A program made the position numbers and the translations under genes. The notes beneath the pieces were generated by a model. The model saw only the letters and a program-made list of their open reading frames with translations, was not told the DNA's origin and made no database searches. A stretch of 13,238 bases of DNA from Candidatus Omnitrophota bacterium. GTDB lineage: Bacteria; Hinthialibacterota; Hinthialibacteria; Hinthialibacterales; JAKPRU01. The stretch is taken from NCBI GenBank assembly GCA_029557025.1, contig JAKPRU010000333.1:1-13238 (forward strand), written 5' to 3'. Shown one piece after another: positions 1 to 6,816 of this stretch. Numbering within the stretch: the stretch's first letter is position 1; the number at the start of each line of letters is the position of its first letter.

Positions 1-285
1 ACTTCCGGAATGGCCTCTCTCGGTGAGCCATTCTTTGCCCAACAGGCCATGATGGCCACGGTGCGTCTGAGAAATGGCGAGACGGTGGTGATGGGCGGCA
101 TGATGCAAGACCATGTCCAAGAGACGACTTTGGCTGTCCCGTTCGTCTCCAAGTTCCCATTTGTCGGAAGCCTGTTTCGAGATGTCTCATATAACATCTC
201 CAAGCAAACAACCTTGTGGTTTGTGACGGTTCGAATTATCACGGGGTCCGGCGAGGGCGAGACTGTTACGGCAACCGTAAGATAA
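1..285 (+). CDS. Secretin (GspD/PilQ superfamily), C-terminal end, 5' truncated by the window edge
   Basis: The reading frame is open from base 1 and ends at TAA 283-285, giving about 94 residues of a protein that began upstream. The visible part has the layout of the end of the secretin beta-barrel domain: a hydrophobic strand followed by NGETVVMGGMMQD, then VPFVSKFPFVGSLFRD, then a last strand LWFVTVRII. In secretins these correspond to the 'dG.tvvlGG', 'vP.lgdiP.lG.LF' and 'l.i.vtPrii' blocks. Secretins form the outer-membrane channel of type II secretion, type IV pili or related machines, so this supports a didermic cell. The end of the barrel alone does not tell which system. The ATG at 10 is internal and not the real start. 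The gene is followed after 12 nt by a perfect hairpin. Confidence 0.85.
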   Translation, partial: TSGMASLGEPFFAQQAMMATVRLRNGETVVMGGMMQDHVQETTLAVPFVSKFPFVGSLFRDVSYNISKQTTLWFVTVRIITGSGEGETVTATVR

Positions 286-297
286 TTTCGTAAATCA

Positions 298-320
298 GGG
301 AGGGGGAGCCTCCCCCTCCC
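298..320. terminator. Perfect G/C hairpin after the secretin gene
   Basis: A 10-bp perfect inverted repeat (GGGAGGGGGA, loop GCC, TCCCCCTCCC) begins 12 nt after the secretin stop codon. The position suits a transcript end or 3' stabilising hairpin. No T-tract follows on the plus strand, so it is not a classical intrinsic terminator. It has the same arm length (10 bp) and loop length (3 nt) as the palindromes at 5520-5542 and 5647-5669 and could be a diverged member of a repeat family. Confidence 0.5.
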
Positions 321-770
321 GATCATTCGCTTCTTTCAGGTTGTGCGCATACCGGAGGATTGTGAAAAATCTCTTGCAAGCTCGTTGAAAATGCGATAGA
401 GTGTCTTTGACACAATCAAAGCGCCAGCCTGAAATTGTTCGAGCCTCAGTCTGCTTGGGGCTTACGCGGAATTGAAGGACACTCTTCAGTATAATCTGAC
501 AACCGTAATTCATATCCGTTCTTTTCCTATAGATTATCTTGTCGGCGCAGGCATGTATGCCTACCGGCGATTGAAGAGTTTGACTCTTGATCCGATGTAT
601 GGGATTTGCCGAATCCATCCGGCCCGAACACGGTGAGTTTAAGAGCTCCATCTGTCTGAACGGATCCGATAGTGTGGTTTCGCATTCGTTTCGGGTGATT
701 CGAGTGATTAAATGCAGTCCTGGTGTGATCCGCCGATGAACCGGGCTGCCCTCCTCTCCGGTGTGGTGGT
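321..770. other. Leader/intergenic region upstream of polA, no convincing gene
   Basis: These 450 nt contain no ORF with recognisable protein character. Minus-strand ORFs across it have no family-like motifs or good starts. It holds several short perfect hairpins: GTGTC-TTT-GACAC at 401-413, AGGCAT-GT-ATGCCT at 549-562 and AAGAGT-TTG-ACTCTT at 574-588. It also has two promoter-like elements, and GATCCGAT occurs twice (589-596 and 662-669). The 549-562 palindrome followed by ACC resembles a shrunken copy of the ACAGGC...GCCTGT repeat found elsewhere in the window. I recognise no known structured RNA. Confidence 0.5.
407..435 (+). promoter_or_regulatory. Candidate sigma-70 promoter for the polA operon
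   Basis: A perfect -35 hexamer TTGACA (407-412) is followed after 17 nt by TGAAAT (430-435), a 4/6 match to TATAAT. This would give a leader of about 330 nt before polA. A second candidate is the perfect TATAAT at 490-495, which has no convincing -35 at 16-18 nt. The two could be alternative starts. The choice is inference from consensus matching only. Confidence 0.35.
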
Positions 771-3458
771 ATGAAGACAGTTTTTCTGGTTGACGGAAAT
801 TCGTATTTCTTCCGGGCTTTCCATGGGGTCGGAGGTTTATCCCGTTCCACGGATGGAATGCCGACGGGGGCGTTGTTTGGTTTCGTCAATTCGCTTCGAC
901 AGATCCTGCGAACCTATTCCCCCGATGCGTTGATTGTCGCCTGGGACAGCAAGGAACCGACTTTTCGGCATGAACTGGATGTTTCGTATAAAAGCAACCG
1001 GGAAGCGACTCCGGAGGACCTGGTGGTTCAGATTCCGTATGTGAAACAGGTCTTGAGCGCGATGGGCATCCCGGTGATTGCGCACCCCGGTTACGAAGCC
1101 GACGATATCCTGGGAACGCTCGCCGACCGCCTGACACGGGACGGTTGGGATGTCGTGATCGCTTCGGGAGATAAAGATTTGTTGCAGTTGGTCGGAAAGA
1201 ACATTCGGGTTCTTCGACAGCATTTAAACAACACAAAGATCTACGGCGAAAAGGAAGTCCGGGAACGGTACCAAGTCGGCCCGGAACAACTCCGGGATGT
1301 GTTCGGTTTGATGGGAGATACGGTCGATAACATTCCAGGAGTTCCCGGCATCGGGGAAAAAACCGCGGTGGACCTGATTCTTCGATTCGGTTCCCTGGAA
1401 TCGCTGTACAACAATCTGGACCAGGTAAAGGGGCAAAAGCGGCGCGACAGCCTACGGGAATATCGGGAACAGGCATTTCGGTCGCGAGACTTAGCAACAA
1501 TTCGCCGAGATGTCCCCCTGGAACTTGAAGAAAAACTCCTCACGCCGCCATCACCGCATATCCCGGAATTGCTCCGTGTCTGTCGTGAACTAGAGTTCCG
1601 CACCCTCGCCAGGGAGTTGGAGGAACAACAGGCCGCGTCCCATGTCCGCGAGAAGGAATCACAGGAGACCCCCGCGACGATGAACTATGAGATTGTTCAG
1701 TCTCGTGATGGCCTGCAAACAGTTGCGGAGGAAGTTCGGAAAGCCTCGATGGTTGCGGTGGATACGGAAACAACCTCCCTGAACACGAACATTGCGGATT
1801 TGGTCGGTCTTTCCTTTTCAATTCGTCCGGGTCAGGCATGGTATATTCCGGTCGCCCATCGAGATGGGGAGTGTGTCCCATTGAGCACGGTCAAGGAACT
1901 GCTCGGCCCTATCCTTGCAGACCCGCATTGCAGGAAATGCGGACAGAATTTGAAATTCGATTACCAGGTTTTGAGTCGAGGCGGCCTGATGCTTTCGGGG
2001 ATTGTCCACGACAGCCTCATTGCCGCCTATTTATGTGAGCCGGAACGCTCAACGCGAAAACTGGATGTTCTGGCGGCGGAACACTTGGGGATGCGCATGA
2101 CTCCCATTGAGGATTTGATCGGCTCCGGGAGAAAACAGAAGTCTTTCGCGGAAGTGCCCATCGAGCAGGCCGGACCATACTCTTGCGAGGATGCCGATGC
2201 CGCACTTCGGTTGTGCGGTTTTTACGAGGGACAGATCGATTCGCTCGGATTGAAAAGGCTTTACGAAGAAGTGGAAATCCCTCTTGTCACCGTGCTGGCC
2301 GAGATGGAAATGTGCGGCGTGAAGGTCGATCGGGAAACATTGGAGCAGCAGTCGCAAGAGTTGGCGAAGGAACTGGAAGAACTGGAAAAGGAGATCTATC
2401 GGGAAGCCGGACGAGAATTTAACATCAATTCCCCTTCGCAACTGGCCGCGATTTTATATGATGAAAAAAAACTGCTGACCGGTCGAAAAAAGAGCACCCG
2501 TGCAGACATCCTGGAACAGCTAGCCTCCGAGGGACATAGGATCGCTGTCCTGATGATGGAATACCGTCAGCGGGCGAAATTGCAATCCACCTATCTCGAA
2601 GGGCTTAAAGAGTTGATCGATCCGCAGACGGGTCGTGTGCATACGAATTACAATCAGACTGCTGTCAACACAGGGAGAATCTCCAGCAGTTCGCCGAATC
2701 TACAGAACATCCCCGTTCGGACACCATTGGGACATCGTGTGCGACGGGCTTTTGTGGCGGAGAAGGGAAATCTGCTCCTATCGGCGGATTATTCACAAAT
2801 TGAATTGCGGATCATGGCCCACCTGTCGAAGGATCCGGGGCTTTTGCAGTCATTCGGTAGAGGGGAGGACATTCATCGGCGAACCGCCGCAGAGGTATTC
2901 GGTGTCTCGCTGAAAGATGTCAACAGTGACATGCGGCGCAAGGCAAAGGAGATCAATTTCGGTCTCAATTACGGCATGAGTCCCTATGGCCTGTCGCAGC
3001 GTCTGGCCATTCCCGTGGAGGAAGCAAAGGAATATGTCGAGCGTTATTTCGAGCGGTATCCCCGTGTACGGGAGTATATGGAGGAAATAGCCCGCGAGGC
3101 GGCAAAGAACGGTTATGTCAGAACCATCCTGGGGCGTCGGATTCCCACTCCCGGTTTGGGAGATTCCAACCGGGCTCGTTCCGAGAATGCGCGCCGGGCA
3201 GCGATCAACGCGCCGATTCAGGGTTCGGCAGCGGATTTGCTCAAAAAAGCGATGGTGGACTGCCACCGCCGTTTTGCCGGCAAGCCGGTGAATATGATTC
3301 TGACTGTCCATGATGAACTGGTGTTTGAGGTAAAGGAATCCATTGTGGAGAGAATCGCTGAGGGGGTTCGTGAAACCATGGAGACTGCCTTGGCGAATGA
3401 AATCTCCGTTCCCACACCCGTGGAGGTTTCCTGGGGAAACAGCTGGGCCGATCTATGA
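771..3458 (+). CDS. polA: DNA polymerase I
   Basis: An 895-residue family A DNA polymerase with all three activities visible. Residues 1 to about 290 are the 5'-3' exonuclease (flap nuclease) domain: MKTVFLVDGNSYFFRA, SGDKDLLQL around D134, and the DNA-binding GDTVDNIPGVPGIGEKTA. The 3'-5' proofreading domain follows. Its catalytic residues look intact: DTET (D331, E333), NLKFD, and YSCED in the third exonuclease motif. The polymerase domain has motif A SADYSQIELR (D673), the O-helix RRKAKEINFGLNYG, and motif C VHDELV (D848, E849). The O-helix keeps the Phe typical of E. coli Pol I rather than the Tyr of T7-type enzymes. The role is Okazaki-fragment maturation and repair synthesis. Length is normal for the family. 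The start ATG 771 places the conserved N-terminus correctly, although the upstream GGTGTGGTGGT is a poor ribosome site. The stop overlaps coaE (ATGA), so the two are probably translationally coupled. Confidence 0.98.
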   Translation: MKTVFLVDGNSYFFRAFHGVGGLSRSTDGMPTGALFGFVNSLRQILRTYSPDALIVAWDSKEPTFRHELDVSYKSNREATPEDLVVQIPYVKQVLSAMGIPVIAHPGYEADDILGTLADRLTRDGWDVVIASGDKDLLQLVGKNIRVLRQHLNNTKIYGEKEVRERYQVGPEQLRDVFGLMGDTVDNIPGVPGIGEKTAVDLILRFGSLESLYNNLDQVKGQKRRDSLREYREQAFRSRDLATIRRDVPLELEEKLLTPPSPHIPELLRVCRELEFRTLARELEEQQAASHVREKESQETPATMNYEIVQSRDGLQTVAEEVRKASMVAVDTETTSLNTNIADLVGLSFSIRPGQAWYIPVAHRDGECVPLSTVKELLGPILADPHCRKCGQNLKFDYQVLSRGGLMLSGIVHDSLIAAYLCEPERSTRKLDVLAAEHLGMRMTPIEDLIGSGRKQKSFAEVPIEQAGPYSCEDADAALRLCGFYEGQIDSLGLKRLYEEVEIPLVTVLAEMEMCGVKVDRETLEQQSQELAKELEELEKEIYREAGREFNINSPSQLAAILYDEKKLLTGRKKSTRADILEQLASEGHRIAVLMMEYRQRAKLQSTYLEGLKELIDPQTGRVHTNYNQTAVNTGRISSSSPNLQNIPVRTPLGHRVRRAFVAEKGNLLLSADYSQIELRIMAHLSKDPGLLQSFGRGEDIHRRTAAEVFGVSLKDVNSDMRRKAKEINFGLNYGMSPYGLSQRLAIPVEEAKEYVERYFERYPRVREYMEEIAREAAKNGYVRTILGRRIPTPGLGDSNRARSENARRAAINAPIQGSAADLLKKAMVDCHRRFAGKPVNMILTVHDELVFEVKESIVERIAEGVRETMETALANEISVPTPVEVSWGNSWADL

Positions 3459-4072
3459 GTACGCGGAAGGTGGTGGGGCTGGTCGGCCTGCCGGGAGCGG
3501 GAAAAAGCGCCGTGGCGTCTCTTCTGGCCCGCCGAGGAGCGCGTCTGATTGAGGCAGATCGTCTCGGTCATGCGCTTCTGGAGAAAGGCGAACCGGAATA
3601 TGAGGCGTTGGTCGCTCGGTTCGGGCCCCGAATTCTCGCGACAGACGGATCGATTGACCGGAAAGCACTTGCGAAACTGGTTTTCAATGATCGACGCTCC
3701 CTGGAGGATCTGAACCGGATCGTGCATCCGAAAATGGTCGAGCAGATCCGTCAGGCAATCGCCGAGCATCGAAATAAAGATACCGGTTCGGAACCGGTAC
3801 TCGTGATTGATGCCGCCCTTCTACCCGAATGGGGATTGGCGGGTGAACCGGATGTGCTGATCGGGGTTACCGCCCCGAGAGAGGTGAGAGCCACAAGGCT
3901 CAAAGAGCTTCGTGGCTGGTCCACAGAGGAACTTAAAAAACGTGAGGAAGCCCAATGGGAAGAAGACCGAAAAATAACGAAAACTATGCTAATAATCGAC
4001 AACCGAGGAACTATGGAAGACCTCGACGCCCAAGTGGAACGTATATGGCAGACCCACCTGCGCCCGCACTGA
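3455..4072 (+). CDS. coaE: Dephospho-CoA kinase
   Basis: A 205-residue P-loop kinase that catalyses the last step of coenzyme A synthesis, phosphorylating the 3'-OH of dephospho-CoA with ATP. Walker A is GLPGAGKS (residues 11-18). It is followed by [10 protein letters not shown] (33-42), the family's D-x-x-x-H-type acceptor region, then IVHPKM (89-94), [14 protein letters not shown] (the family usually has 'DvPLLfE'), and a lid-like [19 protein letters not shown]. The C-terminal [12 protein letters not shown] is the typical nucleotide-contact end. Its ATG overlaps the polA stop by 4 nt. The last 118 nt also encode the start of rho in another frame. There the coaE codons become unusual for this window (three ATA and one CTA in about 35 codons), which fits constraint from the second frame. 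Confidence 0.95.
   Translation: MSTRKVVGLVGLPGAGKSAVASLLARRGARLIEADRLGHALLEKGEPEYEALVARFGPRILATDGSIDRKALAKLVFNDRRSLEDLNRIVHPKMVEQIRQAIAEHRNKDTGSEPVLVIDAALLPEWGLAGEPDVLIGVTAPREVRATRLKELRGWSTEELKKREEAQWEEDRKITKTMLIIDNRGTMEDLDAQVERIWQTHLRPH
3942..3957 (+). promoter_or_regulatory. Ribosome-binding site deciding the rho start
   Basis: GTGAGGA lies inside the coaE coding sequence with a 6-nt gap to ATG 3955. The only competing in-frame start nearby, ATG 4045, has just a weak GTGGAA upstream. An in-frame TGA just upstream (3943-3945) rules out an earlier start. This site is the main reason for accepting the long overlap with coaE. Confidence 0.6.
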
Positions 4073-5436
4073 ATGACGACCGCAACTCCTACTATACCCA
4101 CAAGGCCCTCGACCCAGGACTCCCGAAAGACAACGACATCGAGGAGCCGGTTATCACACGGAAACCCGCAATGGCCGTTGCCGTCCTGAAACGGAAAACC
4201 ATCTCGGAACTGACCCAAATGGCACAGGAAATGGGGCTGGACAGCTATAGCGGGCTTCGAAAACAGGAACTCATTTATCGCATCCTCCAGCACCAAGCGC
4301 AGCAAGAAGGCCCCGAGGGTGTCATGGAAGGAGAGGGCGTGCTCGAATGCCTCCCCGAAGGATTCGGGTTTCTACGCAGCGCCAATTACAATTACCTGCC
4401 CGGCCCGGACGATATCTATATTTCGCCCTCCCAAATCCGCCGGTTCGGTCTTCGAAAAGGGGACATGGTGAAAGGGCTGATCCGACCGCCGAAAAGCGGA
4501 GAGCGCTATTTCGCCCTGCTCAAAGTCACCGAGATCAACTACGAACCGCCCGAAGCGGCAAAAGACAAAATCCTCTACGACAACCTGACACCGCTGTTTC
4601 CCTGCGAGCGATTTCGGATGGAGACCACGCCGGACAAAATCACCGCACGGATCATCGACATGATCGTGCCGATGGGCAAAGGACAACGCGCCCTGATCGT
4701 CTCTCCCCCGAACGCAGGGAAGACCATTCTTCTCCAGGGCATCGCTCACAGCATTACCGCCAATCATCCCGATACGATATTGATCGTTCTTCTGATTGAC
4801 GAACGTCCGGAAGAGGTGACGGACATGCAGCGGTCTGTGGATGCCGAGGTAATTTCCTCCACATTCGACGAGCCGCCCGAACGGCATGTTCAGGTGGCCG
4901 AAATGGTGATCGAAAAAGCAAAACGGCTCGTGGAATACAAGCACGATGTGGTCATTCTACTCGACAGTATCACCCGCCTGGCGCGAGCCTATAACCAGAT
5001 CGTTCCACACAGCGGCAAGATTCTCTCCGGCGGTATCGACTCCAGCGCCCTGATTCCGCCGAAACGATTCTACGGCGCAGCGCGGAACATCGAGGAAGGT
5101 GGAAGCCTTTCCATTGTGGGCACAGCGCTGATCGATACCGGCAGCCGCATGGATGATGTGATCTACGAGGAATTCAAAGGCACCGGCAACCTGGAATTGC
5201 ACCTCGACCGCAAACTCGCGGAGCGCCGGATTTACCCGGCCATCGATATCAACCGCTCAAAAACACGCCGGGAGGAACTCCTGCTGGAGCCTCACGAGTT
5301 GGAACGGGTCTGGCTCCTGCGCAAAGTCCTGAATGAAATGAATGCCAGTGAGGCCGTGGAACTCCTGATTGAACGCCTCAAGAAAACCAAGAGCAACAAG
5401 GAGTTTCTCGAAACCCTGGGGAAATCGGATCTCTGA
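3955..5436 (+). CDS. rho: Transcription termination factor Rho
   Basis: A 493-residue RNA-dependent ATPase/helicase that terminates transcription as a hexamer. Residues 1 to about 70 are a disordered Asn/Arg/Pro-rich extension, as in Rho of many non-proteobacteria. The Rho_N helical domain is about 80-112. The cold-shock-like RNA-binding domain is about 125-195 ([16 protein letters not shown]). The RecA-type motor has a P-loop SPPNAGKT (250-257), [13 protein letters not shown] with the catalytic Glu, Walker [17 protein letters not shown] (D337), and the conserved Q/R-loop block from SGKILSGG to [17 protein letters not shown]. The P-loop has Asn253 where Lys or Arg is usual. The ATG at 3955 is the first possible start (in-frame TGA at 3943-3945) and has GAGGA 6 nt upstream. 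ATG 4045 is the alternative. The gene overlaps coaE by 118 nt and probably belongs to the polA-coaE-rho operon. Confidence 0.97.
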   Translation: MGRRPKNNENYANNRQPRNYGRPRRPSGTYMADPPAPALNDDRNSYYTHKALDPGLPKDNDIEEPVITRKPAMAVAVLKRKTISELTQMAQEMGLDSYSGLRKQELIYRILQHQAQQEGPEGVMEGEGVLECLPEGFGFLRSANYNYLPGPDDIYISPSQIRRFGLRKGDMVKGLIRPPKSGERYFALLKVTEINYEPPEAAKDKILYDNLTPLFPCERFRMETTPDKITARIIDMIVPMGKGQRALIVSPPNAGKTILLQGIAHSITANHPDTILIVLLIDERPEEVTDMQRSVDAEVISSTFDEPPERHVQVAEMVIEKAKRLVEYKHDVVILLDSITRLARAYNQIVPHSGKILSGGIDSSALIPPKRFYGAARNIEEGGSLSIVGTALIDTGSRMDDVIYEEFKGTGNLELHLDRKLAERRIYPAIDINRSKTRREELLLEPHELERVWLLRKVLNEMNASEAVELLIERLKKTKSNKEFLETLGKSDL

Positions 5437-5497
5437 GGAACCACAATGGTCCCCCCGACCGGCCCCTCACACCTGCCCGAGCAAACAAACGGCACGG

Positions 5498-5512
5498 CAG
5501 GCCTCTGTGCCT
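5498..5512 (-). repeat. Degenerate copy of the ACAGGC/GCCTGT palindromic repeat, reverse orientation
   Basis: The minus strand reads AGGCACAGAGGCCTG, identical over 15 nt to the core of the second unit of the array at 11997-12020. The flanking bases have diverged, and the match to the following TCCCACC is lost. Confidence 0.5.
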
Positions 5513-5519
5513 TCTATGC

Positions 5520-5542
5520 TTCCCCCCGAAGATCGGGGGGAA
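5520..5542. repeat. Perfect palindrome after rho, possible 3' hairpin
   Basis: TTCCCCCCGA, loop AGA, TCGGGGGGAA: a perfect 10-bp stem 84 nt after the rho stop. No T-tract follows in either direction, so its terminator role is uncertain. The core in reverse complement (CCCGATCTTCGGGGGG) matches the palindrome at 5647-5669, which points to a repeat family rather than a gene-specific terminator. Confidence 0.6.
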
Positions 5543-5646
5543 TACAAGGGGGGTTGAGTTCAGGATAGTAGAGATTCCAGAGGCATTGCAGCTGTTTCTC
5601 GTGTTAATCGCCGTGTGGCCTTTCTGAGCAGTCAACCTCCACCTGA

Positions 5647-5669
5647 CCTCGCCCGATCTTTGGGGGAGG
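5647..5669. repeat. Degenerate second palindrome, inverted relative to 5520-5542
   Basis: CCTCGCCCGA, loop TCT, TTGGGGGAGG: 10-nt arms with eight Watson-Crick pairs and one possible G-T pair. It shares CGATCTT followed by a G-run with the reverse complement of 5520-5542. The two lie in opposite orientation, enclosing about 104 nt. Confidence 0.45.
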
Positions 5670-5791
5670 AATTGTGCCTGCCTTTCCCCATATTTTCTTT
5701 CCAGCAACTCACCAGCAGGTCGGGCAAGGCATCTTGAATCTCTCGATGAATGAGCCGCCTCTCCGCGCGCAATACAGGAATGACTTATCAC

Positions 5792-5830
5792 AGTTTCATC
5801 AAAAACGTTGGCCTCAATTTCAGGAATCTC
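5792..5830 (-). pseudogene. Possible remnant of the LarC C-terminal (LarC2) domain start, +1 frame
   Basis: In the +1 frame relative to the larC-like gene, the minus strand from 5830 to 5792 reads EIPEIEANVFDET. This resembles the strand that opens LarC2 domains (pattern 'v..iEtNiDDmtpE'). The similarity stops after 13 codons. That frame stays open to 5378, but the rest shows no LarC2 features such as the 'MKK.RP' block, and it runs antisense into rho. The best reading is a broken or displaced C-terminal half; chance similarity is possible for so short a match. Confidence 0.3.
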
Positions 5831-6560
5831 CGGCGATTCCCAGAGACACCCGCATCAGGTTCAGCAAACCCGGAACCTCCCGATGCCCGCCCCCATAGCC
5901 GACACGCTCGACACGGAATTGCACGACGCTTTGTTCCTCGGCCAGCGTTGTAAGAATCGCCGCGCCTGTGGGAGTTGTCAGTTCCGCCTCCACATCTAGG
6001 AATCGGACAGTACTTCCCAGGGCAAGATTCATGACCGCCGGAGCCGGAACCGGAATCAGGCCGTGCTGACATTGAACCTGGCCTCGCCCCGTAACCAGGG
6101 GAGAACGCCACATTTTTTTCGGGTCGAAATACTCCACCGCCAGGCAGGTTCCCACAATGTCCACAATGGCATCCACCGCGCCGACTTCGTGAAAATGCAC
6201 CTTTTCGGGCGTTGTCCCATGGACTTTCGCTTCCGCTTCGGCGAGACGCTGAAAGATCCGAACGGAGCGTTCTCGGACCCGTTCCGGAAGACCGCTTTCC
6301 TGAATGATCCTGCGAATCTGCGCCAAATGCCGATGGCCTGTCTCGTGTCGAGTAAGCTGTACAAAGACACGCAGGCTGTCAATCGAACCGGCGGCAAACC
6401 GCTCCACAGCAATTTCGTAGTGATCATCCAGCCCCAGGTGCGACAGGCTTCGGCGCAACTCCTCCAGGGGGTATCCCAAGTCCAACAAGGCGCCCAGGCA
6501 CATATCACCGCTCGCTCCACCAAGACACTCAAAGAAAAGTATCCGCTCTTCGCTCTGCAC
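5820..6560 (-). CDS. larC: LarC-like nickel insertion protein, N-terminal (LarC1, DUF111) part only
   Basis: LarC inserts nickel, with CTP, into the pyridinium dithiocarboxylate nucleotide to make the nickel-pincer cofactor of lactate racemase and related LarA enzymes. The protein shows the family's N-terminal blocks: ILFFECLGGASGDM (residues 7-20), VHFHEVGAVDAIVDIVG (121-137), HGLIPVPAPA (166-175), ELTTPTGAAIL (193-203) and GYGGGHRE (221-228). I chose the GTG at 6560 (246 residues), which has AGGGAAAGG about 9 nt upstream and aligns with the usual N-terminus. ATG 6644 (274 residues) would add an unlike tail. Full LarC is roughly 400 residues, so the C-terminal domain is missing. In Lactiplantibacillus plantarum LarC is made from two ORFs by ribosomal frameshifting, but no convincing larC2 follows here. 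No larA, larB or larE is in the window. Function as it stands is doubtful. Confidence 0.8.
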   Translation of the reverse strand: MQSEERILFFECLGGASGDMCLGALLDLGYPLEELRRSLSHLGLDDHYEIAVERFAAGSIDSLRVFVQLTRHETGHRHLAQIRRIIQESGLPERVRERSVRIFQRLAEAEAKVHGTTPEKVHFHEVGAVDAIVDIVGTCLAVEYFDPKKMWRSPLVTGRGQVQCQHGLIPVPAPAVMNLALGSTVRFLDVEAELTTPTGAAILTTLAEEQSVVQFRVERVGYGGGHREVPGLLNLMRVSLGIAGDS

Positions 6561-6816
6561 CTGGTTGCACCTTTCCCTTATTCCCGACCGGCTTTTTTTG
6601 AAACCCTCCCGCGACACATTACCCGACGGGCATGAGCCGGGCAATCCCGCTGCGGAAATTCACGGCAAAAATTGCATGGAAAAGTGTTGACGGTGTTCCC
6701 ATCAGGTCATACAGTCGTTATGATCTTATCACCAATCGGTTTTTGTGATACACGGACAGCTCAACCGATTCTGTCACACCGGAATGTCCCATTCGAACCA
6801 CCAAGGGGGTCGCTCA
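6561..6816. promoter_or_regulatory. Divergent regulatory region between larC-like and rhamnosidase genes
   Basis: No gene is seen here. For the plus strand, TTGACG (6687-6692), a 17-nt spacer and TACAGT (6710-6715) form a good sigma-70 promoter for the rhamnosidase. Just downstream are two nested inverted repeats: TATCAC (6727-6732) with GTGATA (6745-6750), and AATCGGTT (6734-6741) with AACCGATT (6763-6770). Their place, about 5-45 nt past the likely transcription start, suits an operator or a 5' UTR hairpin. For the minus strand only a weak TTGCCC-17-TAATGT candidate is visible. Confidence 0.5.

Larger units (their letters stand above)
5437..5819. other. Repeat-bearing gap between convergent rho and larC-like genes
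   Basis: About 380 nt lie between the rho stop and the minus-strand larC-like stop. The gap contains a reversed copy of the GGCACAGAGGCCTG palindrome (5498-5512), a perfect 10-bp hairpin (5520-5542) and a degenerate hairpin with the opposite loop (5647-5669). No ORF in it has recognisable protein features. The place where a LarC C-terminal domain would be expected (minus strand, downstream of 5820) is occupied by these repeats. Confidence 0.6.

Noticed and set aside
295..889. Two overlapping minus-strand ORFs upstream of and into polA (295-651, 527-889)
   Set aside because: Low-complexity, Arg/His/Ser-rich translations without family features; the second runs antisense into the polA N-terminus.
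4347..4799. 150-codon plus-strand ORF within rho
   Set aside because: Out-of-frame translation of the conserved Rho core, Arg/Pro/Ser-rich, with no independent support.
6591..6600. T-run on the plus strand (GGCTTTTTTTG) as an intrinsic terminator
   Set aside because: No stable stem precedes it on the plus strand and no plus-strand gene ends nearby.
6561..6644. ATG 6644 as the larC start
   Set aside because: The extra 28 residues do not resemble LarC, whose proteins begin just before the 'I.yFdc..G.sGDM' strand; GTG 6560 has a good ribosome site.
6745..6816. GTG 6745 as the rhamnosidase start
   Set aside because: It would put 24 polar residues before a clean signal peptide and lies within the operator-like repeats; ATG 6817 has a strong AAGGGGG site.
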